A stretch of 64,000 nt of DNA from Microbacterium gorillae (GTDB taxonomy: Bacteria; Actinomycetota; Actinomycetes; Actinomycetales; Microbacteriaceae), in assembly GCF_000826185.2 (NCBI RefSeq), contig NZ_LN648875.1, positions 1,050,356 to 1,114,355 of the forward strand, in the 5' to 3' direction. Below the pieces are notes generated by a model, which was not told the DNA's origin, ran no database searches, and saw only the letters and a list, made by a program, of their open reading frames with translations. Positions 50,609-59,021 of this stretch are shown here, piece after piece. The translations under genes were made by a program, and so were the position numbers. How positions within the stretch are numbered: the first letter of the stretch is position 1; every line of letters starts with the position of its first letter.

Positions 50609-51907
50609 GTGACCGAAATCGCTCTTGAGGCGCACCATCTGTACAAGGTCTTCGGACGAAATCCACGGCAGGCCGTGGAGCGACTGAAGGCCGGAGAATC
50701 GCGCGACGACGTCCGCGATTCCGGCACCGCCGCCGTCATCGATGCGAGCTTCTCCGTCAACCGCGGCGAGATCTTCGTGATCATGGGCCTGTCCGGTTCC
50801 GGGAAGTCCACGCTGATCCGCATGCTGAACGGCCTGCACGACACGACCGCCGGGACGATCACCATCGGTTCCGACGAGATCACCGCCGCGTCCCCCGCTC
50901 GGCTGAGGGAGATCCGTCGCGACCGCGTCTCGATGGTGTTCCAGCACTTCGCCCTCCTGCCGCACCGGACGGTCGCGGCAAATGTCGCCTACCCGTTGGA
51001 ACTCAAGGGCGTCGGCAAGGACGAACGCCTGACCCGTGCCCAGGAGATCCTGTCGCTCGTGGGCCTGGACGGTTGGGGCGAGATGCTTCCGTCCGAACTC
51101 TCCGGCGGCATGCAGCAGCGCGTCGGCATCGCCCGTGCCCTCGCGGCCGACACCGACATCCTGTTGATGGACGAGGCGTTCAGCGCGCTGGATCCGCTGA
51201 TCCGCCGCGAGATGCAGGAGCAGCTGATCGAGCTGCAGCAGAAGCTGCAGAAGACCATCGTCTTCATCACCCATGACCTCAACGAGGCCATGTTCCTCGG
51301 CGATCGCATCGCTGTCATGCGCGACGGCCGGATCGTCCAGATCGGCACGCCTGAGGACATCCTCACCGATCCGGCCAACGACTACGTCGAGCAGTTCGTG
51401 CAGGACGTGGACCGCGCCCGCGTCCTCACCGCCGCCAACGTCATGGAACGCCCGCGCCCCGTCGTGGCCGAATCCGCCGGCCCCCGCACCGCCCTTCGCG
51501 AGATGCGTGACAACTTCACCTCGGCGGTCTACGTCGTCGGCCGCGACCGCATCCTGCGCGGCATCGTCACCGACCGCGACGCCGTCAAGCTCATCCGCCG
51601 TGGCGTGAACTCGCTGTCTTCGATCCTGAAACCGGTCCCGCAGAGCGTGGACGAGTCGTCCGTGCTGATGGACCTGTTCGTCCCCGCGGTCGAATCGGTG
51701 CTGCCGCTCGCGGTCACCGACGCGAACGGGCGCCTGGTCGGCGTCATCCCGCGCATCACCCTGCTCGCCGCCCTCGGCCCCGGCCCGACGGCGACCGACG
51801 AGCTCACGCTGCCGCTGCAGCCGCTGGAGACGAGCGAGATCAACGCGATCCTCGACGAGACGGCGCCGCCGTCCGAAGCGGGTCGGACCGAGAGGGAGGT
51901 GCGCTGA
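50609..51907 (+). CDS. proV: Glycine betaine/proline ABC transporter ATPase
   Basis: 432 residues. Walker A in IMGLSGSGKSTLIRMLNG (~54-71), signature ELSGGMQQRVGIARALA (~162-178), Walker B DILLMDEAFSALDPL (~182-196). The C-terminus has the paired CBS-like region (residues ~275-400) used by OpuA/ProV to sense ionic strength or c-di-AMP. N-terminal LYKVFGRNPRQAVERLKAG is typical of the family. GTG 50609 follows AGGGG. It overlaps the permease start as TGATG. Confidence 0.93.
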   Translation: MTEIALEAHHLYKVFGRNPRQAVERLKAGESRDDVRDSGTAAVIDASFSVNRGEIFVIMGLSGSGKSTLIRMLNGLHDTTAGTITIGSDEITAASPARLREIRRDRVSMVFQHFALLPHRTVAANVAYPLELKGVGKDERLTRAQEILSLVGLDGWGEMLPSELSGGMQQRVGIARALAADTDILLMDEAFSALDPLIRREMQEQLIELQQKLQKTIVFITHDLNEAMFLGDRIAVMRDGRIVQIGTPEDILTDPANDYVEQFVQDVDRARVLTAANVMERPRPVVAESAGPRTALREMRDNFTSAVYVVGRDRILRGIVTDRDAVKLIRRGVNSLSSILKPVPQSVDESSVLMDLFVPAVESVLPLAVTDANGRLVGVIPRITLLAALGPGPTATDELTLPLQPLETSEINAILDETAPPSEAGRTEREVR

Positions 51908-52821
51908 TGGACGGCTTCCGCATTCCGATCGGCGACTGGGTCGCCGACGCCGTCGACTGGGTTCAGGTGAACCTCGAGTGGTTGCTGGATTTCATCACGA
52001 TGGTGATCAAGTTCCTCGTCAACGGCCTCTCTGACGTCCTCGTGGACACGCCCTGGTGGGCCGTCACGGTCGTCGCCGCCCTCCTCGGCTGGATGTTCCG
52101 CTCGTGGCAGCTGGGCGTCGGGACGCTGCTCTCGTTCACCCTGATGGCCGCGATGGGCGTGTTCACGGGAGCGATGCAGACGCTCGCGCTCGTCCTGGTC
52201 GCCGCCGTCGTCGCGGTCGTCATCTCGGTGCCGTTGGGCATCTGGTCCGCCCGCAGCGCCCGCGTGCGCGCCGTCGTGAAGCCGATCCTCGACCTCATGC
52301 AGACGATGCCCGGCATGGTCTACCTGGTTCCGGCCATCGTGTTCTTCAGCATCGGCGTGGTCCCGGGCCTCGTCGCCACCGTCATCTTCGCTCTGCCTCC
52401 GGGCGTGCGCCTGACCGAGCTCGGCATCCGCGGCGTGGACGGCGAGACCGTCGAGGCCGGTGAGGCGTTCGGTGCCACGCGCGGACAGATCCTCCGCGGC
52501 ATCCAACTCCCGCTCGCTCTGCCGACGATCATGGCCGGCGTCAACCAGGTCATCATGCTGTCGCTGTCGATGGCCGTCATCGCCGGTATGGCCGGCGCCG
52601 ACGGACTCGGCAAGTCCGTGGTCGAGGCCGTCTCGACCGTCAACACGGCCAAGGGTGTCGAGGCCGGACTCGGCGTCGTCATCATCGCCGTGTACCTGGA
52701 CCGCCTGTCCGCCGCGCTCGGCAACCCGAGCGCCTATCGCTCGTCGCTGCTCGGCATCCTGTCCCGCCGTCGCAACGACCGCCGACGTGCAGCCGCCGCC
52801 ACGGTGGCCGTCCCCGCTTGA
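51907..52821 (+). CDS. proW: Glycine betaine/proline ABC transporter permease
   Basis: 304 residues. An N-terminal helix pair, then the BPD inner-membrane core, with the coupling loop EAGEAFGATRGQILRGIQLPLALPTIMAGVNQVIMLSLSMAVIAGM (~184-230), the EAA-type segment. About six helices in total. ATG at 51907 overlaps the ATPase stop. Imports compatible solutes under osmotic stress. Confidence 0.92.
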   Translation: MDGFRIPIGDWVADAVDWVQVNLEWLLDFITMVIKFLVNGLSDVLVDTPWWAVTVVAALLGWMFRSWQLGVGTLLSFTLMAAMGVFTGAMQTLALVLVAAVVAVVISVPLGIWSARSARVRAVVKPILDLMQTMPGMVYLVPAIVFFSIGVVPGLVATVIFALPPGVRLTELGIRGVDGETVEAGEAFGATRGQILRGIQLPLALPTIMAGVNQVIMLSLSMAVIAGMAGADGLGKSVVEAVSTVNTAKGVEAGLGVVIIAVYLDRLSAALGNPSAYRSSLLGILSRRRNDRRRAAAATVAVPA

Positions 52822-52871
52822 ACCCGAACCCATACAGCACCAGAGATCCGATACGAAAAGGACGTACACAC

Positions 52872-53783
52872 ATGAAGCTTCGTCACCTCACCGCTCTCGC
52901 GGCCCTCGGCACCGCCGCGGCCCTCGCCCTCGCCGGATGCGCCGGCGGCGGCGCCGGCAAGGATTCCGACGGCGGCAACGCCTCGGGCGACAAGGGCACC
53001 ATCACGATCGGCTACATGCCGTCGTGGACGGACGGCCTGTCCATGGCCAACCTCCTGCAGAACCAGCTGGAGAAGATCGGCTACGACGTCAAGATGCAGA
53101 CCCTCACCGATGCCGGTCCGCTGTACGCGGGTGTCGCGCAGGGCGACATCGACGTCTTCGCGTCCGCGTGGCCCGACCTGACCCAGGCGAAGTACATGGA
53201 GAAGTACGACGGCAAGATCGAGGACCTGGGTACGTACAACGACAACGCGCGCCTCACGATCGCGGTGCCGGAGTACACCGACATCGACTCGATCGACCAG
53301 CTCGCCGCCAACGCCGACAAGTTCGACGGCAAGATCATCGGCATCGAGCCGGGCGCGGGGCTGACCAACCAGACCGAGACCGTGATGATGCCGGCGTACG
53401 GCCTCGAGGGCAAGTTCGAGCTGGTCACCTCCTCCACCGCTGCGATGCTCACCGAGCTGAAGAAGGCGACGGAGAAGAAGGAGGACATCGTCGTCACGCT
53501 GTGGCGTCCGTTCTGGGCGAACCAGGCGTTCCCGATCAAGGACCTGAAGGACCCGAAGGGCGCCATGGGCAAGCCGGAGGGCATGCACTTCCTCGGCGCC
53601 AAGGGCTTCACCGAGAAGTTCCCCGAGGCGGCCGACCTGATCGCCGGCATCAAGCTGGACGATGACCAGTACGGCTCGCTGGAAGACCTCGTCGTCAACA
53701 AGTTCGGCGAGGGCAAGGAGCCCGAGGCCATCAAGCAGTGGCTGAAGGACAACCCCAAGGCCTTCGCCACGCAGGTCGACTGA
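52872..53783 (+). CDS. proX: Glycine betaine ABC transporter substrate-binding lipoprotein
   Basis: 303 residues. Lipobox in ALAALGTAAALALAGCAGGG (Cys near residue 22), then ITIGYMPSWTDGLSMANLLQNQLEKIGYDVKMQ and VTLWRPFWANQAFPIKDLKDPKG: Trp-rich loops as in betaine-binding OpuAC/ProX proteins that form an aromatic cage. ATG 52872 has AAAGGA upstream. Followed by a very stable hairpin. Confidence 0.92.
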   Translation: MKLRHLTALAALGTAAALALAGCAGGGAGKDSDGGNASGDKGTITIGYMPSWTDGLSMANLLQNQLEKIGYDVKMQTLTDAGPLYAGVAQGDIDVFASAWPDLTQAKYMEKYDGKIEDLGTYNDNARLTIAVPEYTDIDSIDQLAANADKFDGKIIGIEPGAGLTNQTETVMMPAYGLEGKFELVTSSTAAMLTELKKATEKKEDIVVTLWRPFWANQAFPIKDLKDPKGAMGKPEGMHFLGAKGFTEKFPEAADLIAGIKLDDDQYGSLEDLVVNKFGEGKEPEAIKQWLKDNPKAFATQVD

Positions 53784-53788
53784 CCGAC

Positions 53789-53836
53789 ACGAAACGGACG
53801 GGCCGCACCTGACGAGGTGCGGCCCGTCCGTTTCGT
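53789..53836. terminator. Long perfect hairpin after proX
   Basis: A 22-bp perfect stem (ACGAAACGGACGGGCCGCAC... with ...GTGCGGCCCGTCCGTTTCGT) and a 4-nt GACG loop, five bases after the proX stop. By far the strongest terminator-like structure in the window; no U-tract beyond TTTCGT. Confidence 0.85.
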
Positions 53837-53931
53837 CGATGGATTTGTCCCGGTTCCCGACACTGGACGGCGACGCGTCCGCCGGGCATGCTCGGAGGGA
53901 GGCCCCCGCCTCATCCACCGAAAGGACCGCC

Positions 53932-54768
53932 ATGAGCGCCCCCATCGTCATCGGCATGCTGGACTCCGACGCGGGTCGCCGCGCCCTCGCCTGGGGTGCC
54001 GCTCGCGCCATCTCCCACAAGCACCCGCTGCACCTGCTGACGATCGTCGGCGGCGCCACCGGGGCGGTCGGCGAAGGACCGGTCATCGAGGCGCTGACTG
54101 AAGCCGCCGAGACGTACCTGGCGCGCGAGGCGGCCGACCTCACGGAGATCGGCCTGACCGTGACCACCGAGGTGCGCCGTGGCGACCCGGTCCGCGAGCT
54201 CACCGCCGCGTCGAAGAACGCGTCCGTGGTCGTCCTCGGCAGCGACTACCGTCCGGGCACCGGCCGCCACCGCGGCATGCACGGCGTCCGCGTCGCCGCC
54301 GGCAGCTCCTGCCCGGTCGTCGTGATCCCGGAGGCTCCGGAGGCGGAGCGCGCCGGCGTCATCGTCGGCGTCGACGGCTCGCCGACCTCGGAGGCCGCCG
54401 TCCGGTTCGCCGCCGAGGAGGCCGCGCGCCTGAATGAGAAGCTCATCGCGATCGGCGTCTGGACCCCGCTGGAGTTCACCACCAGCCCGGTGATCATCAC
54501 CAGCGAGTACCTGGACAGCATGCAGGAGCTCACTCAGGAGTCGGTCTCGCTCGCCGTCGCCGGGCTCCGCCAGGACCACCCGGGCCTGGACGTGGAGATC
54601 CGCGTCGAGAGCGGCTACCCGTCCGAGGTCCTGCTCGAGGCCGGACGCGGCGCCACCCTCACCGTGGTCGGCACGCACGGCCGCGGCGCGATCGCCCGCT
54701 TCCTCCTCGGCTCGATCAGCCACGAGGTGCTGACCGGACTCACCTCCCCGACCGCAGTCGTCCGCTGA
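53932..54768 (+). CDS. Tandem-domain universal stress protein
   Basis: 278 residues, two UspA domains (~1-138 and ~140-278). The second has the ATP motif VVGTHGRGAIARFLLGSISHEVL (G-x2-G-x9-G-S) intact. The first is degenerate (VLGSDYRPGTGRHRGMHGVRVAAGSSCPVVVIP), with the final GSS kept. Stress-induced cytosolic ATP-binding protein. AAAGGA precedes ATG 53932. One base separates its stop from the next gene. Confidence 0.9.
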   Translation: MSAPIVIGMLDSDAGRRALAWGAARAISHKHPLHLLTIVGGATGAVGEGPVIEALTEAAETYLAREAADLTEIGLTVTTEVRRGDPVRELTAASKNASVVVLGSDYRPGTGRHRGMHGVRVAAGSSCPVVVIPEAPEAERAGVIVGVDGSPTSEAAVRFAAEEAARLNEKLIAIGVWTPLEFTTSPVIITSEYLDSMQELTQESVSLAVAGLRQDHPGLDVEIRVESGYPSEVLLEAGRGATLTVVGTHGRGAIARFLLGSISHEVLTGLTSPTAVVR

Positions 54769-54769
54769 C

Positions 54770-55618
54770 ATGACGACGATGCGCAGCTCCGATGGAGGCG
54801 GCGCATCGCGCTTCTCCGTCGCCCAGTGCGGTGCCTGCGGGGTCGAGACGGACACCCCGTCCGGCGTCTGTCCGATCTGCGCCGACGAGCGGCAGTACGT
54901 GCCCGCCGACACCGGGCAGGTGTGGACCCGTGTGGCGGACGCCCGCGGGGGCGCGATCACGCTGCGCGAACGGGAACCGGGGATCTGGGGTCTGGTCCCG
55001 GCCGGCGTCACCGGGATCGCTCAGGAGGCCAAGCTCATCGTCACGCCCGGTGGCAACGTGCTCGTCGACGTCCCCGCCTTCATCGACGACGCGACCGTCG
55101 CGGCCATCCGGGACCTCGGCGGCATCGCCGCGATCGTCCCGACGCACCCGCACATGTTCGGCGTGCAGTCGCTGTATGCCGACGCGTTCGAGGCGACCGT
55201 CTGGGTCGCTGAGGTGGACGCCGGGTGGCTGCAGCGGCGTCCGGCGCGGTTGCAGCTGTGGACCGCGGACGTCGAGATCGTCCCCGGCGTGCGCGCGACC
55301 CAGACCGGCGGACACTTTCCCGGCAGCGCCGTCGTCCACACGATCGGTGCCGACGGCGCGGGGGTCCTGCTCGCCGGGGACACGATCTTCGCGACGCCGG
55401 ACGGCGGCGTCACGTTCCTCCGGTCCTTCCCGAACCGGATCCCGCTGTCCGCCGCCGTCGTGCGGCGGGTGGCCGCGCACGTCACCGACCGGTTCGCGTT
55501 CGAGCGGCTGTACAGCAACTTCCAGCTCCGCGTTCCGGAGCATGCGGACGCCGTGGTGCTGCGCTCGGCGGACCGCTACGCCCGGTGGGTCTCCGGTGAG
55601 TACGACCACCTCACCTGA
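54770..55618 (+). CDS. MBL-like protein with N-terminal zinc ribbon
   Basis: 282 residues. The N-terminus carries CGACGVETDTPSGVCPICADE (residues ~19-40), a four-Cys zinc ribbon. The rest is an MBL fold: NVLVDVPAFIDD, then PTHPHMFGVQ where the usual HxHxDH has lost the Asp-His, GGHFPGS (His) and VLLAGDTIFATPDGG (Asp). Metal binding may thus be mono-nuclear or absent. Co-translated with the universal stress protein. Function unknown. Confidence 0.78.
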   Translation: MTTMRSSDGGGASRFSVAQCGACGVETDTPSGVCPICADERQYVPADTGQVWTRVADARGGAITLREREPGIWGLVPAGVTGIAQEAKLIVTPGGNVLVDVPAFIDDATVAAIRDLGGIAAIVPTHPHMFGVQSLYADAFEATVWVAEVDAGWLQRRPARLQLWTADVEIVPGVRATQTGGHFPGSAVVHTIGADGAGVLLAGDTIFATPDGGVTFLRSFPNRIPLSAAVVRRVAAHVTDRFAFERLYSNFQLRVPEHADAVVLRSADRYARWVSGEYDHLT

Positions 55619-55619
55619 T

Positions 55620-57767
55620 TCAGGGCCCGAGGATCACGAGCTCGCGGGTGGCGCGGGTCATCGCGACGTAGCGGTCCACGGCGCCGGTCACACCGGACCC
55701 GAACGTCGCCGGGTTCACGACGATCACCAGGTCGAACTCGAGACCCTTCGCCAGCATCGGGGTGAGCGTGCGGACGCGCGGCGAGGTCGTACGCGGCTTC
55801 GCGCCGATGACCGCGGCGACCCCCTCCGGGTTCTCGGCGAGCCACCGCTCGAGGATCTCGTCCAGGCGCTCCGGCGCGCCCTGGCGCACCGGGACCCCGC
55901 CGGACCGGATCGAGACCGGCACGTTCGCGTCCGGGAGCGCCGCCCGGATCACCGGTTCGGCGACCGCCATGATCTCGGCCGGCGTGCGGTAGTTCACCGT
56001 GAGCTCCCGCTCGGTCAGACGCGTGATACCCACGCGCGCCAACCGCTCCGCCCACGTCTCGCGGAACCCGCGTCGCGCCTGCGCGCGGTCGCCGACGATC
56101 GTGAAGCTCCGTGACGGGCACCGTCGGATCAGCATCTGCCACTGCGCATCGGTGAGCTCCTGCGCCTCGTCCACCACGATGTGCGTGAAGGTTCCCGCCC
56201 GCGCGTCCTCTGACAGCTGCGGAGTGGCGTCCTCGTCCACGAGAGCGCTGCGCAGGTCATCGCCGCGCAGCATCGAGAACACGCCCTCGCCGTCGTCCAT
56301 CTCGTTGGACTCCTGCAGCGCCTCGACCACGCGATCCATCACGTCCCGGTCAGCCGCGAGCGCCTCCGCCCGTGCGCGGGCCACGTCGGACACCCGCGGA
56401 TCGCCGAGCCGGAGACGGACGGCGTCGAGCAACGGCAGGTCGCTCGTCGTCCACGCCGCCGGGGCCGGCCGGCGCAGGAGCGCGATGTCCGCGGTGGAGA
56501 GCCACGGCCCCACCCGTTCGAGCAGCCCGGATTCCGCATACAGACGGGAGACGAGCTCTGCGGCCTCCACAACCGGCCAGGCATCGTCGAGCGCCGCCCG
56601 GAAGTCCGGACTCGCCGTGAGCTCACGGTGGACGAGGATCCCCGGCAGGTCCTCGTCGGCGTACCTCCGCACCAGCAGCGCCACCAGGGTGTCGCGCACC
56701 TGATCGCGCGCCTCGTTGTGCGTCGCACCGAGCTCGACCGCGTCGAACGCGGCCTCCCAATCCGCCGGACGGATCACGACGTCCAACCACTCCGTCTCGA
56801 CGTGGACGTCATCATCCGGCGCGTTCTCCAGCGTCCGGACCAACGGTTCGACCAGGCGCTGGAAGTCCGCACCGTCCTTGAGCGCGGCGACGCCCGGATC
56901 CGTCTCCTCCCCCGCCTCAGCACCCTCGGTGACCAGGTCCCGCAGAGTCACGGTCAGCACACCGTCCTCCCCGAGGCCGGGCAGCACGTCGTCCACGTAG
57001 GCCATGTACGGCTGGTGGGGGCCGACGAACAGCACCCCGTTCGTACGATCGCGCACGCGGGTGTCCGCGTAGAGCAGGTACGCGGTGCGGTGCAGGGCCA
57101 CGACGGTCTTGCCCGTTCCGGGGCCGCCGTCCACCACGAGCGCCCCGGACGAATCGGATCGGATGATGGCGTCCTGATCCGTCGCGATCGTGCCGAGGAC
57201 GTCCCGCATCCTCGACCCGCGCGCGTCGGCCAGCGTGGCCAGGAACGCCGAGTCGTCATCGAGCGCCATCCCGCTGCGTTCGCCGGTGAACGTCTCGTCC
57301 CAGTAGTCCACGACCTTCCCCCGACCCCAGCGATAGCGCCGCCGCGAGCGCAGCCCCATCGGATGAGCGGACGTGGCGGCGAAGAACGGTTCGGCCGCGG
57401 GCGCACGCCAGTCCACGAGCAGGCGCTCGCCGCGTTCATCGACGAGCCCGAGACGGCCGATGTACAGCGACTCGCCGCCATCGGCGGGCTCGATGCGACC
57501 GAGGCACAGATCCAGCCCGAAGCGACGCAGCACGCGCGCTTCGGAGCTCAGTCGACGCACCGCCTGGTCCCGCTCCACCGCCTCCTGCCCGGCGCGGGTG
57601 GCGGTGGCCAGGGCCACGGCGAGGCGGTGCTCGAGATCGGCGAGGCGAGCGGCGAGGGCGACACCGACGGCGGCGAGGCGGCGCTCGTCCGCGGCGATGA
57701 GGGTGGGATCGTCCTTGGCGGACAGGTGGGCGGGCAGGGCGAAGACGGTGGTGGATGCGAGGGGCAT
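55620..57767 (-). CDS. helR: RNA polymerase recycling ATPase of the HelR type (rifamycin tolerance)
   Basis: 715 residues. UvrD-like superfamily 1: Walker A VVDGGPGTGKTVVALHRTAYLLYADTRV (~211-238), Walker B HIVVDEAQELTDAQWQML, Q-motif region, and AMTRATRELVILG at the end. The N-terminal ~200 residues form a long coiled-coil arm (AADERRLAAVGVALAARLADLEHRLAVALATATRAGQEAVERDQAVRRL) as in HelD/HelR proteins that enter the RNA polymerase channels. HelR frees rifamycin-stalled polymerase. The RAE-like palindrome upstream supports HelR over HelD. ATG 57767 has CAGGAG upstream. Confidence 0.85.
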   Translation of the reverse strand: MPLASTTVFALPAHLSAKDDPTLIAADERRLAAVGVALAARLADLEHRLAVALATATRAGQEAVERDQAVRRLSSEARVLRRFGLDLCLGRIEPADGGESLYIGRLGLVDERGERLLVDWRAPAAEPFFAATSAHPMGLRSRRRYRWGRGKVVDYWDETFTGERSGMALDDDSAFLATLADARGSRMRDVLGTIATDQDAIIRSDSSGALVVDGGPGTGKTVVALHRTAYLLYADTRVRDRTNGVLFVGPHQPYMAYVDDVLPGLGEDGVLTVTLRDLVTEGAEAGEETDPGVAALKDGADFQRLVEPLVRTLENAPDDDVHVETEWLDVVIRPADWEAAFDAVELGATHNEARDQVRDTLVALLVRRYADEDLPGILVHRELTASPDFRAALDDAWPVVEAAELVSRLYAESGLLERVGPWLSTADIALLRRPAPAAWTTSDLPLLDAVRLRLGDPRVSDVARARAEALAADRDVMDRVVEALQESNEMDDGEGVFSMLRGDDLRSALVDEDATPQLSEDARAGTFTHIVVDEAQELTDAQWQMLIRRCPSRSFTIVGDRAQARRGFRETWAERLARVGITRLTERELTVNYRTPAEIMAVAEPVIRAALPDANVPVSIRSGGVPVRQGAPERLDEILERWLAENPEGVAAVIGAKPRTTSPRVRTLTPMLAKGLEFDLVIVVNPATFGSGVTGAVDRYVAMTRATRELVILGP

Positions 57768-57822
57768 GAGTCATCTCCTGGGGGTGTGACGACGGCGAAA
57801 GGGTCCCATTCTGCGCCCCTAC

Positions 57823-57844
57823 GGGGGCCTTGCCGCAAGCCCCC
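57823..57844 (-). promoter_or_regulatory. Rifamycin-associated element (RAE)-like palindrome upstream of helR
   Basis: On the helR strand: GGGGGCTTGCGGCAAG then GCCCCC, an interrupted inverted repeat 56 nt before the start codon. It closely matches the RAE as I remember it (GGGGCTTGCGGCAAGGCCC), the site through which rifamycins induce resistance genes, including helR, in actinobacteria. Confidence 0.75.
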
Positions 57845-57894
57845 ACCCCCGCGATATCCTGGAAGTGTCAGGACGCGCACGAGCGATGACACGG

Positions 57895-57943
57895 ACGCGT
57901 CAGCGCAGTCGGATCCCGACGTCCGCAGCCACAGCCTCGACAT
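57895..57943 (-). repeat. Diverged copy of the 3' end of the downstream-facing kinase gene
   Basis: 49 nt about 80% identical to 57951-57999, offset 56 nt. On the minus strand it still reads VEAVAADVGIRLR followed by stop, against VEAVAAEVGIRLR at the true C-terminus of the kinase gene. It lies between that gene and the RAE-like element. The same kind of C-terminal tail copy occurs at 20.0, 42.1 and 45.1 kb. Confidence 0.8.
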
Positions 57944-57955
57944 GCCGGACACGCG

Positions 57956-58864
57956 TCAGCGCAACCGGATTCCCACCTCCGCAGCGACCGCCTCGACCAT
58001 CCGCGTGAGCCGAGCCGTCCGCTCGGGCATGCTGTGCCGGTAGCCCGCGAGCGTGGACAGCCCCGGTCCCCCGAACGCCCACGCGCGCGCCCGCGCCCAC
58101 GTCGCCTCATCCGCCCCGGCCGCGGACCGGAACACCTCCCGTGCGGGGGCGTCGAACATGCTCCACGCGTACTGCAGGTCGACCGACGGGTCGCCCACAC
58201 CCACACCGCCGAAGTCGATGACCCCGGACAGCGCGCCGTCCGCGTCGACGAGGAGGTTCTCCACGGACAGATCGGTGTGCACGCAGGACGGCCCCGCCGA
58301 CGCCGGAGGAACGCACCGCAGTCGCCGCCACGCCTCATGCACGCGCGCCGGGTCGAACACGTCGGCGAGTTCCGCGGCCGCCTCCGCCACCCACCGGTCG
58401 CTCTCCTCGGTGACCGGCTCCCCGCAGCGATATCCCCACTCGTCGGGGCCGGACGGCACGCCCGTCGCGTCAATCGCGTGCAGGCTCCGCAGGAACGCGC
58501 CGAGGGTCTCCGCGAGCCGGACCTGTTGCGCGGCATCCAGCTCCAGCGGCAGGTCGCCCGACACCCACGACACGATGGTCCACGGCCGGGGGAACGCCTC
58601 CGTCGGGCGCCCCTCGACCACGACCTCCGGAATCGTGGTCGGGAGGTGCGGTGCCAGAACCGGCAGCCACCGCACCTCATTTCGCAGGTCGGGAACGTAT
58701 CGGTCCGATCGCGGCAGACGGACGGCCAGGTCCTCGCCGAGACGGAACACGACGTTGCTGCTGCCGGATGCGGCGAGCCCGCGCACCGGACGATCGGCGA
58801 GGTCGGGAGCCTGCCCATGCAGCAGACTCACCACGGTGTCCACTGTCGGGGCGGGTGAGGTCAC
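57956..58864 (-). CDS. Aminoglycoside phosphotransferase (APH) family kinase
   Basis: 302 residues. Catalytic loop CVHTDLSVENLLVDADG (HxD-x4-N, ~195-211) and the metal-binding IDFGGVGVGDPSVDLQYAW (~217-235), with SNVVFRLGEDLAVRLPR as the nucleotide Lys region. The family phosphorylates aminoglycosides or small metabolites and is too broad to call a resistance gene. GTG at 58864. Upstream of helR on the same strand, but separated by a tail copy and the RAE-like element. Confidence 0.85.
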   Translation of the reverse strand: MTSPAPTVDTVVSLLHGQAPDLADRPVRGLAASGSSNVVFRLGEDLAVRLPRSDRYVPDLRNEVRWLPVLAPHLPTTIPEVVVEGRPTEAFPRPWTIVSWVSGDLPLELDAAQQVRLAETLGAFLRSLHAIDATGVPSGPDEWGYRCGEPVTEESDRWVAEAAAELADVFDPARVHEAWRRLRCVPPASAGPSCVHTDLSVENLLVDADGALSGVIDFGGVGVGDPSVDLQYAWSMFDAPAREVFRSAAGADEATWARARAWAFGGPGLSTLAGYRHSMPERTARLTRMVEAVAAEVGIRLR

Positions 58865-59021
58865 TGACCCACCGTGTCATCGGGCCGTCGGAGAGCGCAA
58901 CCGGCCGGTATTACCCCCAGATGGCGGTGCCCTCCTGACACGGCCTGGGATTCAGTGTCAGAATCCATGGCACCGGTAACGAGGCCGGAGCGGTCATCCC
59001 GCGAGCGATGATGGAGTACCC

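Noticed and set aside
50205..50666. A minus-strand gene in the proV leader
   Set aside because: The translation has no domain and reads across the proV start; codon pattern is poor.
57956..58864. An aminoglycoside resistance gene
   Set aside because: The APH fold covers many metabolite kinases; no close match to a named resistance enzyme was recognised.
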